DNA of 22,639 nt from an uncultured Collinsella sp. (lineage in GTDB: Bacteria > Actinomycetota > Coriobacteriia > Coriobacteriales > Coriobacteriaceae). A program made the translations under genes and the position numbers. The number at the start of each line of letters is the position of its first letter. Positions within the stretch are counted from its first letter, which is position 1. The stretch is taken from assembly GCA_958421035.1 (NCBI GenBank), contig CATZKS010000017.1:1-22639 (forward strand). Reading direction: 5' to 3'. The notes beneath the pieces were generated by a model. It was given only the letters and a program-made list of their open reading frames with translations. It searched no databases and was not told the origin of the DNA. Below are positions 1 to 6,986 of this stretch, in pieces.

Positions 1-1986
1 TTCCAGCGTCATGCCTGACAAAATTTGTTCCGCCTCGGAGGGCGCCTCCTCGACCTTGACGGCGGGCTTTGCAGCGGCCTTCGGGGTCGTCTTCGCGGCG
101 GCTTTCGTCGTAGCAGCCTTGGTCGTCGTCGACTTCGCAGCCGTGGCCTTCTTAGCGGTCGTGGTCTTGGTCGCGGTCGTCTTCTTGGCAGCGGTCTTGG
201 CCGGAGCCTTTGCCGCGGGCTCGGCCTTTACCTCGGGAGCGACCTCGGCCTCGGCGGCCTTTTTGGCAGCGGCGGTCGTACGCTTGCGCGTAGTCGATGC
301 CTTGGCAGTAGTTGCCTTAGCGGCGCTAGTCTTGCTAGCAGCGGCCTTCGTGGTCGTGGCCTTCTTAGCCGTCGTCTTGCGGACCGTCGTCTTCTTGGCG
401 GCAGGCTTCGCGTCGGGCTTAACTTCGGCCTTGGCCGCCGGCTTCTCCTCGGCCTTGGGCTCCTCAGCGGCAGCGGGCTCATCGACAGCTGCAACATCAG
501 TCACACCCGCCGGCCTCTCAATCTCCGGGTGCATAAAGAAGTACAGGTCCAGATACTTGTCGGCCGAGCGCGTCCAGCTAAAGTCCTGGCTCATGGCCTG
601 CGTGACCAGCTGGTTCCAAGCGTCGCGGTTATCCCAGAACAGGCGCGCCGCGCGGAAGACCGCGTCGCCCATCTCGTCGCCATTAAAGTTGCTAAACGAG
701 AAGCCCGTACCCTCGCCGGTAAACTCGTTATACGGGATAACGGTGTCCTTCAAGCCACCGGTCTCGCGCACGATTGGCAGGGTGCCGTAGCGCATGGCGA
801 TGATCTGCGACAGACCGCAGGGCTCAAACTTCGAAGGCATCAGGAACATGTCGGCGGCGGCGTACATACGCTGCGACAGTGCCGGATCGAATTCGATGCG
901 CGCGGCCATGGTGCCAGGGTACTTGTCCTGGAAGTAGCGCAGGCCGTCCTCGTAGTCGCGGTCGCCTGTGCCCAGCACGGCCACCTGAACGCCGCCGGAC
1001 AGGATGCGGTCGAGCGCGTACATGACCAGGTCCATGCCCTTCTGGCGCGTCAGGCGAGTAACCATCACCATAAGCGGGCGGTCGTCGCGAACCTCGAGGC
1101 CTAGCTCTTCCTGCAGCTTGGCCTTGCACACGGCCTTGCCGGAACGATCGTCAATCGTGTAGTTGGCGGCAATGCGCTTGTCGGTTGCCGGGTCAAAGCC
1201 CGCCACGTCAATGCCATTCAAAATGCCCTGCAGCGCGTAGGAACGCTCGCGCAGCACGCCGTCCAGGCCCTCGCCAAACTCGGGTGTCTGGATCTCGCCC
1301 GCATAGGTGGGGCTCACCGTTGTGATGGCGTCGGCATAGTGCAGCGCGCCCAGCATGTAGTTGATGCTGCAGGCGTCGCAGCGCAGCTGCGAGGCGGCCG
1401 CCGGAATATGCGCCACACCCAGGATGTCCTCCATCACGGTGTCGCTAAACTGGCCCTGGAACGCCACGTTGTGGATCGAGAACACGGTCTTGACGCGGTC
1501 GTACAGCGGCAGGCCCTGGTAGAACTCGCGTAAGAACACTGGTGCCAGTGCCGTCTGCCAGTCGTTGCAATGCAGGATGTCGCACTCAAAGCCGGCCGGC
1601 AGGTGCTGCAGGCTCTCGGTGATGGCCTTGGAGAAGAACGCAAAACGCTCGCCGTCGTCAAAGAAGCCGTACGGATAGTCGCGCGCAAAGTAGCGCTCGT
1701 TGTCGATGAACATATAGGTGACGCCGTCGTGCTCGAGCTTCTCGAGTCCACAGTACTCATTGCGCCAGCCCAGGCTCACGTAAAAGTCGGAGAAGTGCTC
1801 CATCTGCGCCTTGTACTCGTCCTTGATGGTGGCGTACTTGGGCACCATCACGATAACCTCGGCGCCGGCGCGCACGAGCGCCGCAGGCAGCGAGCCCGCC
1901 ACGTCGCCGAGGCCACCGGTCTTAACAAACGGTGCGCACTCGGCCGAGGCAAACACGATCTGCATCTTTTTGCTGGAATCTGCCAT
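1..1986 (-). CDS. glgA: Glycogen synthase GlgA with H1-like C-terminal tail (3' end cut by window edge)
   Basis: Transfers glucose from ADP-glucose to the non-reducing end of a growing alpha-1,4-glucan in the cytoplasm (GT5 family, GT-B fold). Translation from ATG 1986 gives 662 residues with no stop before the window edge. The N-terminal ADP-glucose loop KTGGLGDVAG lies at about residues 22-31 and the C-terminal nucleotide-sugar motif KFEPCGLSQ at about 386-394. The usual enzyme ends near residue 485. What follows (about 490-655) is low complexity, almost only Ala, Lys, Thr, Pro and Glu, with AKKAT/KTTA units, and resembles histone H1 tails. The start is chosen because GGGAG lies 5 nt upstream; an in-frame ATG at 1998 has no visible ribosome site. 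It is the last visible gene of the glg operon, 90 nt after glgD. Function is secure; the role of the tail is unknown. Confidence 0.95.
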   Translation of the reverse strand, partial: MADSSKKMQIVFASAECAPFVKTGGLGDVAGSLPAALVRAGAEVIVMVPKYATIKDEYKAQMEHFSDFYVSLGWRNEYCGLEKLEHDGVTYMFIDNERYFARDYPYGFFDDGERFAFFSKAITESLQHLPAGFECDILHCNDWQTALAPVFLREFYQGLPLYDRVKTVFSIHNVAFQGQFSDTVMEDILGVAHIPAAASQLRCDACSINYMLGALHYADAITTVSPTYAGEIQTPEFGEGLDGVLRERSYALQGILNGIDVAGFDPATDKRIAANYTIDDRSGKAVCKAKLQEELGLEVRDDRPLMVMVTRLTRQKGMDLVMYALDRILSGGVQVAVLGTGDRDYEDGLRYFQDKYPGTMAARIEFDPALSQRMYAAADMFLMPSKFEPCGLSQIIAMRYGTLPIVRETGGLKDTVIPYNEFTGEGTGFSFSNFNGDEMGDAVFRAARLFWDNRDAWNQLVTQAMSQDFSWTRSADKYLDLYFFMHPEIERPAGVTDVAAVDEPAAAEEPKAEEKPAAKAEVKPDAKPAAKKTTVRKTTAKKATTTKAAASKTSAAKATTAKASTTRKRTTAAAKKAAEAEVAPEVKAEPAAKAPAKTAAKKTTATKTTTAKKATAAKSTTTKAATTKAAAKTTPKAAAKPAVKVEEAPSEAEQILSGMTLE

Positions 1987-2009
1987 ATTGTCTCCCATGT
2001 TGCAATTCG

Positions 2010-2045
2010 AGAATAGCCGCCTGGCGCTAACCGGGCGGCTATTCT
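2010..2045 (-). other. Intercistronic stem-loop between glgD and glgA
   Basis: A perfect 12-bp inverted repeat (AGAATAGCCGCC at 2010-2021, GGCGGCTATTCT at 2034-2045) encloses a 12-nt loop inside the 90-nt gap. On the transcribed strand no U-tract follows, so it does not look like an intrinsic terminator. A role in mRNA processing, stability or partial attenuation is possible but is inference. Confidence 0.6.
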
Positions 2046-2076
2046 ACATGTTTCGAGCGATGTTGCGGTGCCAACG

Positions 2077-3204
2077 TTAACGTACGATGGTGGTGTCGGA
2101 AGTTAACGGAGCCTTGCCCAGCACCAGGATGTTCTCGGGCGTGCCCCGAAGCTCGGTGTTGGTGGGAACCACGTTGTTCTTGTCCAGAATGGCGTTCTCG
2201 ACGCGTGCGCCGCTCTTGATGATGCAGCTCTGGTTGATGATCGAGTTGGTCACCGAGGCGCCTTCCTCGACCACAACGCCGCGCGACAGGATCGAGTTGC
2301 GCACGGTGCCCTTGATGATGCAGCCGGCCGAGATGATTGAGTTGCACGCGTGGCTGCCGGTCGCATAGCGCGAAGGCGGCACGTCGTGGGCCTTGGTCAG
2401 GATCGGGCGCTCGGGATCGAAGAGCTGGTCGGCAACGGTCTGGTCGAGCAGGTCCATGCTGCGGCGATAGAGCGACTTCTCGCTAAATACGCCCACGACC
2501 TCGCCCTTGTACTCGTAGCTGCATACATCTATGTTGCCAAAGTCGCCCTGGAGTGCCTCGAGCAGGTCCAGATAGTCGGCGGCCTGGTAGTGGTCGATAA
2601 TCTCGAGCAGCGTCTCGCGGTTGACGATGCAGCAGTCCATAGAGGCGTTGTCGCCGTACACGACGCCGGCGCTCACGCCCGTCAGGCGGCCGTTCTCGTT
2701 AATTTCGAGTTTGGTCTCGTCATCGACGTTGTGCGTGGCCTTGCAGTACACCACGGTCATCTGGGCACCGGAGTTCTCGTGCGCGTCGATGATGGTGTTG
2801 AGGTCCATGTTGAAGATGATGTTGGTGCCCATCATCACAACATAGGGCTTGTCCGAGCGCTGGAACAGCGTCTTGTTGGAGATGATGTCGCGTAGCAAGA
2901 AGCGCATGCCGCCCTTGGTGGTGCCATACGCGTTGCCGGGCACCATGAACAGGCCGCCCTTCTTGCGGTCCAGGCCCCAGTCCTTGCCCGAGCCCACGTG
3001 GTCGATCAGCGAGCGATAGTTGCCCGGCATGACGACGCCGACGGTCTTAATGCCGGCATTCATCATGTTGGACAGCGGGAAGTCGATCAGGCGGTAGCGG
3101 CCCAAAAACGGTACGGACGCAATGGGGCGGTCCTTGAGCAGCACGCTGCCGTAGGTCGAAGAGTAGTTAGCGGTGATATAACCGATGGCCTTGCGATTGA
3201 TCAT
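2077..3204 (-). CDS. glgD: Glucose-1-phosphate adenylyltransferase-like subunit GlgD
   Basis: Non-catalytic or regulatory partner of GlgC, as in the two-subunit ADP-glucose pyrophosphorylases of Firmicutes such as Bacillus. The protein (375 aa from ATG 3204) keeps the family fold: an N-terminal nucleotidyltransferase domain with GRYRLIDFPLSN, and a C-terminal left-handed beta-helix with repeats such as NSIINQSCIIKSGA. The nucleotide loop GGxGxRL of GlgC is missing (ITANYSSTYGSVL instead). Aligning on the shared MD, the catalytic SGDHLYRMD region reads GTNIIFNMD, so the Asp becomes Asn. Start 3204 has GGGGG about 9 nt upstream and lies 4 nt after the glgC stop. A longer in-frame start at 3243 would overlap glgC. 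Tight coupling to glgC supports joint translation of a heteromeric enzyme. Confidence 0.93.
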   Translation of the reverse strand: MINRKAIGYITANYSSTYGSVLLKDRPIASVPFLGRYRLIDFPLSNMMNAGIKTVGVVMPGNYRSLIDHVGSGKDWGLDRKKGGLFMVPGNAYGTTKGGMRFLLRDIISNKTLFQRSDKPYVVMMGTNIIFNMDLNTIIDAHENSGAQMTVVYCKATHNVDDETKLEINENGRLTGVSAGVVYGDNASMDCCIVNRETLLEIIDHYQAADYLDLLEALQGDFGNIDVCSYEYKGEVVGVFSEKSLYRRSMDLLDQTVADQLFDPERPILTKAHDVPPSRYATGSHACNSIISAGCIIKGTVRNSILSRGVVVEEGASVTNSIINQSCIIKSGARVENAILDKNNVVPTNTELRGTPENILVLGKAPLTSDTTIVR

Positions 3205-3208
3205 CGGA

Positions 3209-4357
3209 TCATTCCCCCTTCCCGATAACGACGTCATTTCCAACGACGGCCGTATCCTTGGTGGTATCGACAGAGCCGAGCTTCACGCCCTCTTCGACCG
3301 TGGAGTTCTCGCCCAGAATAGCGCGGCATATGTGCGCACCGCTCTTAACGTGCGCACCCGGCAGCAGCACGGAGTCCTCGACCACGGCGCGCTCCTCGAT
3401 GATGACATCGGTCGAAAGGATTGAGTGGCGAGCGGTGCCGTAAATCTTGCAGCCGTTGGAGACCAGGCAGTCATCCAGGCGGCCGTCCGGGCCAATGTAG
3501 TGCGGCGGACGCGTGGTGATGTTGGACATGATGGGGAAGTGCTTGTCGAACAGATCGAACTCAGGGTTGTTGCCCAGCAGGTCCATCGAGGTCTCGTGGA
3601 AGCTGGCGATGGTGCCGACGTCCTTCCAAAAGCCGTGGAACTCGTAGCTGTACAGGCGCTTGCCCTCGCCGAGCAGCTTGGGGATGATGTCCTTGCCAAA
3701 GTCGTGGCTCGAGCGCTGGTCCAGAGCGTCCTCCTCGAGTGCTTCGATCAGCACGTCGGCCGAGAAGATGTAGATGCCCATGGACGCGAGGTTCGAATCG
3801 GGCTTATCGGGCTTCTCGGTGAACTTGGTGATGCGGCCGTCCTCGGGGTCGGTGGTCAGGATGCCAAAGCGGCTGGCCTCCTCCCACGGCACGGGCATAA
3901 CGCTCACCGTGAGGTCGGCGTTGTTCTCGATGTGCGTCTTGAGCATCTTGCGGTAGTCCATGCGATACAGGTGATCGCCCGAAAGAATCAGGACGTACTT
4001 GGGGTCGTTGGCCTTGATGTAGTCGAGGTTCTGCGTAATGGCATCGGCCGTGCCCGCATACCAGGCACCACCGGTCTGCGTCTCGTACGGCGGCAGGATC
4101 GACACGCCGCCGTCGCGGCTGTCCAGATCCCACGCCTCGCCGGAGCCCACGTAGGCATGCAGCAGGTAGGGGCGATACTGCGTCAGAACACCCACTGTGT
4201 CGATGCCCGAGTTGGAGCAGTTGGAGAGCGAAAAGTCGATAATGCGGAACTTGCCACCAAAGCTAACCGCCGGCTTGGCGATCTTTTGGGTGAGTGCCCC
4301 CAATCGGCTGCCCTGTCCTCCTGCGAGGAGCATCGCGATGCATTCTTTCTTACTCAT
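3209..4357 (-). CDS. glgC: Glucose-1-phosphate adenylyltransferase catalytic subunit GlgC
   Basis: Makes ADP-glucose from glucose-1-phosphate and ATP, the committed step of bacterial glycogen synthesis. The 382-aa protein has the nucleotide-binding loop GGQGSRLGALT (about residues 13-23), KPAVSFGGKFRIIDFSLSN, the active-site SGDHLYRMD with Asp about 128, and the glucose-1-phosphate motif FTEKP with Lys about 182. A C-terminal beta-helix domain follows. Length is normal for the Gram-positive form. ATG 4357 is preceded by AAGGAG with 7-nt spacing, a strong ribosome site. It lies 108 nt after glgP and 4 nt before glgD. All key residues seen are intact, in contrast to GlgD. Confidence 0.97.
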   Translation of the reverse strand: MSKKECIAMLLAGGQGSRLGALTQKIAKPAVSFGGKFRIIDFSLSNCSNSGIDTVGVLTQYRPYLLHAYVGSGEAWDLDSRDGGVSILPPYETQTGGAWYAGTADAITQNLDYIKANDPKYVLILSGDHLYRMDYRKMLKTHIENNADLTVSVMPVPWEEASRFGILTTDPEDGRITKFTEKPDKPDSNLASMGIYIFSADVLIEALEEDALDQRSSHDFGKDIIPKLLGEGKRLYSYEFHGFWKDVGTIASFHETSMDLLGNNPEFDLFDKHFPIMSNITTRPPHYIGPDGRLDDCLVSNGCKIYGTARHSILSTDVIIEERAVVEDSVLLPGAHVKSGAHICRAILGENSTVEEGVKLGSVDTTKDTAVVGNDVVIGKGE

Positions 4358-4397
4358 CGATTTCTCCTTCTGTCATCGATGTTCCTAAACCCATTAG

Positions 4398-4428
4398 CGA
4401 CGGGCGCGGCGCAACGTCACGCCCGTCG
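4398..4428 (-). other. Intercistronic stem-loop between glgP and glgC
   Basis: A perfect 9-bp inverted repeat (CGACGGGCG at 4398-4406 and CGCCCGTCG at 4420-4428) with a 13-nt loop lies in the 108-nt gap. On the operon strand the sequence after the stem is not U-rich, so termination is unlikely. It may stabilise or separate mRNA segments; that is inference. Confidence 0.5.
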
Positions 4429-4465
4429 AGTAATGCCGTGCTGGCATAGGGGAGCTCGCGCGCCT

Positions 4466-6892
4466 TTACGCGTGCCAGATCTCGTCGCGGTACTCGCGAA
4501 TGGTGCGGTCGCTCGAGAACCAGCCACTCGAGGCGGTGTTGAGCAGGGCCTTGCGGTTCCAGGTCTCCTGGTCGCCGTAGCTGCCGGTGAGCTTCTCCCA
4601 CGCATCCACGTAGCTGCGGAAGTCTGCCATGACTAGGTCGGGGTCGTTGTTGTTCATGAGCTCGTTGTAGATGCTCTCGAAGTTGCCCGAAAGACCCGCA
4701 AAGGTGTTGTCCTTGAGCTCGTCCATCACGCGGCCCAGACGCTCGCGATCGTTGTTGAGCGTATCCCAGGCAAAGTAGCTGTTCGATGCCCAGAGCTGCT
4801 CGACCTCGGGAGCGGTCAGGCCAAAGATGGCCTCGTTCTCGCGGCCGGCCAGGTCGGCGATCTCGATGTTGGCGCCGTCGAGGGTGCCCAGCGTAATGGC
4901 GCCGTTCATCATGAGCTTCATGTTGGACGTGCCCGAGGCCTCCTTGCCGGCCGTGGAGATCTGCTCCGAAATCTCGGCGGCGGGGTAGATGAGCTGGGCG
5001 TTGCTCACGCGGAAGTTGGGGATAAAGCAGACCTTCATGACCTCGTTGACGCGCGGGTCGTTGTTGATGACGTCGGCCACGGAGTTAATGAGGCGGATGG
5101 TCTCTTTGGCGAAGGTGTAGCTCGAGGCAGCCTTGCCGCTAAAGATGAAGGTCGTCGGCGTCACGTGGAAGTTGGGATCCGCGATGCGACGGTTGTAGAT
5201 GTCCATCACCTTCATGATGTTCATGAGCTGGCGCTTGTAGGCGTGGAAGCGCTTCACCTGAACATCGAAGACGGTGTTGGGGTCGATGACCAGACCGGTC
5301 TCGGCCTTAACGTAGGCGGCCAGGCGCTCCTTGTTGGCACGCTTGGAGGCACCAACGGCCTTCAGGAACTCGGTGTCGTCCTTAAACTCCTTGAGTTTCT
5401 CCAGCTCAAAGGCGTCCTTCAGCCAGCCATCGCCAATGGCCTCGGTCACGAGCTTGGCGTAGGTGGGGTTGGCCTCGGCAAAGAAGCGACGGTGCGAGAT
5501 GCCGTTGGTCTTGTTGTTGAACTTTTCGGGCGTCAGGGCATAGAAGTCCTTGAGCACGATGTTCTTGATGATGTCGGAGTGAATCTTGGCCACGCCGTTG
5601 ACGCTGTGGCTGCAGATCACGGACAGGTTGGCCATGCGAATCTCGCCGTCCCATAGAATGGCGGTCTGGCGCAAACGCTCCTGCCAGCCCTCCTGGGTGG
5701 TGTCGAACGACTCGTGCCAACGACGGCTGATCTCATCGATGATCTGATACACGCGGGGGAGGAGCTTGGAGAACGTGCCGATGGGCCACTTCTCCAAGGC
5801 CTCGGGCAGGATGGTGTGGTTGGTGTAGCTCACGACCTGCGTCACGATGTTCCAGGCGTCGTCCCACTCGAGCTTCTTCTCGTCGATGAGGATGCGCATG
5901 AGCTCGGGGCCGCACATGGCGGGGTGCGTGTCGTTGGTGTGGATGGCCACAAACTGCGGCAGCAGGTCCCAGTTCTCGCCGTGCTCCTTCTCAAAGGTGT
6001 CGAGCAGGCTGTAGATGCCGGCCGAGACAAACAGGTACTCCTGCTTCAGGCGCAGCAGACGGCCGTGCTCGCCGGCGTCGTTGGGGTAGAGGATGGCGCT
6101 GATGGCCTCGGCCTCGGCGCGCTCGGCGTCGGCCAGGGCATAGTCGCCGCGGTTGAAGGCCTCAAGGTCAAAGTGCTCCTCAACCGGCTCGGCGGCCCAG
6201 ACGCGCAGCTTGTTGACGGTCTCGCCGGCATAGCCCACAACGGGGATGTCATAGGGAACGGCCAGGATATCCTGCGTGTCCACCGTGCGGTAGAACGTGC
6301 GGCCGTTCTCCTCAAAGCCCTCAACATGGCCACCAAACTTGATGGTCACGGCCTTGTCCTGACGGCGGACCTCCCAGGGATAGCCGTGGGTGAGCCATTC
6401 GTCGGTGGCCTCGACCTGGCTGCCGTTGACGATTTCCTGCTTAAACAGGCCGTAGCGGTAGCGCATGCCGTTGCCGTAGCCGGCAATGCCCTCGGCTGCC
6501 ATGGAATCCAGGAAGCATGCGGCCAGACGGCCCAGGCCACCGTTGCCCAGAGCCGGATCGGGCTCCTGGTTCTCGATGACGGACAGGTCGAAGCCCATGT
6601 CGTCGAGCGCCTCGGCGACCATGTCGCGCACGCCAAAGTTGAGCAGGTAGTTGTCAAGCAGGCGGCCGATCAAAAACTCGATCGAGAAGTAGTACACGCG
6701 CTTCTTGCCCTCGGCGGTGACGCGGGCGTCGCTCTTGGTGGCAACGGTGCGTGCCTTCTCGGCCACGAGCTTGGCCAGGGCGTTAAAGCGGTCCAGATCG
6801 CTGGCAGCCTCGACGCTCTTGCCGCTGATGCTCATGACGGCATCGCGATAGAGCTCGGTAAACTCCTGCTTGTTGTCGAAGATCTTATTCAT
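4466..6892 (-). CDS. glgP: Glycogen/maltodextrin phosphorylase
   Basis: Releases glucose-1-phosphate from the non-reducing ends of alpha-1,4-glucan using phosphate and pyridoxal phosphate (GT35). The 808-aa length is normal. Conserved blocks are YYFSIEFLIGRLL (about 67-79), NGGLGRLAACFLDSMA, IHTNDTHPAM, and the cofactor site EASGTSNMKLMMNGA, whose Lys at about 659 should bind PLP. GTLDGANIEI follows. ATG 6892 is preceded by AAAGGA at short spacing. The gene sits between glgB and glgC, so degradation and synthesis share a transcript. Bacterial members vary between glycogen and maltodextrin preference, which cannot be decided from sequence alone; the operon context favours glycogen. Confidence 0.97.
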   Translation of the reverse strand: MNKIFDNKQEFTELYRDAVMSISGKSVEAASDLDRFNALAKLVAEKARTVATKSDARVTAEGKKRVYYFSIEFLIGRLLDNYLLNFGVRDMVAEALDDMGFDLSVIENQEPDPALGNGGLGRLAACFLDSMAAEGIAGYGNGMRYRYGLFKQEIVNGSQVEATDEWLTHGYPWEVRRQDKAVTIKFGGHVEGFEENGRTFYRTVDTQDILAVPYDIPVVGYAGETVNKLRVWAAEPVEEHFDLEAFNRGDYALADAERAEAEAISAILYPNDAGEHGRLLRLKQEYLFVSAGIYSLLDTFEKEHGENWDLLPQFVAIHTNDTHPAMCGPELMRILIDEKKLEWDDAWNIVTQVVSYTNHTILPEALEKWPIGTFSKLLPRVYQIIDEISRRWHESFDTTQEGWQERLRQTAILWDGEIRMANLSVICSHSVNGVAKIHSDIIKNIVLKDFYALTPEKFNNKTNGISHRRFFAEANPTYAKLVTEAIGDGWLKDAFELEKLKEFKDDTEFLKAVGASKRANKERLAAYVKAETGLVIDPNTVFDVQVKRFHAYKRQLMNIMKVMDIYNRRIADPNFHVTPTTFIFSGKAASSYTFAKETIRLINSVADVINNDPRVNEVMKVCFIPNFRVSNAQLIYPAAEISEQISTAGKEASGTSNMKLMMNGAITLGTLDGANIEIADLAGRENEAIFGLTAPEVEQLWASNSYFAWDTLNNDRERLGRVMDELKDNTFAGLSGNFESIYNELMNNNDPDLVMADFRSYVDAWEKLTGSYGDQETWNRKALLNTASSGWFSSDRTIREYRDEIWHA

Positions 6893-6946
6893 ACGTTCCT
6901 TTCCCCCGGGGATGTTTCTCCCGGAACGGTTATGACTTGTATCCTA

Positions 6947-6961
6947 CGCCCCCGCGGGGCG
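6947..6961 (-). other. Short GC-only stem-loop between glgB and glgP
   Basis: CGCCCC (6947-6952) and GGGGCG (6956-6961) can pair around a 3-nt loop inside the 94-nt gap. No U-tract follows on the operon strand. It is the third stem of this sort in the glg operon gaps. A palindromic GC run this short can occur by chance in GC-rich DNA, so support is modest. Confidence 0.35.
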
Positions 6962-6986
6962 GGTAATTACAGCTGTAACGCTTTTG

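Noticed and set aside
25..1104. Long plus-strand open frames opposite glgA
   Set aside because: They are antisense to the conserved GlgA reading frame, have low-complexity Gly/Arg/Leu content and no family motifs; GC-rich codon bias opens such frames.
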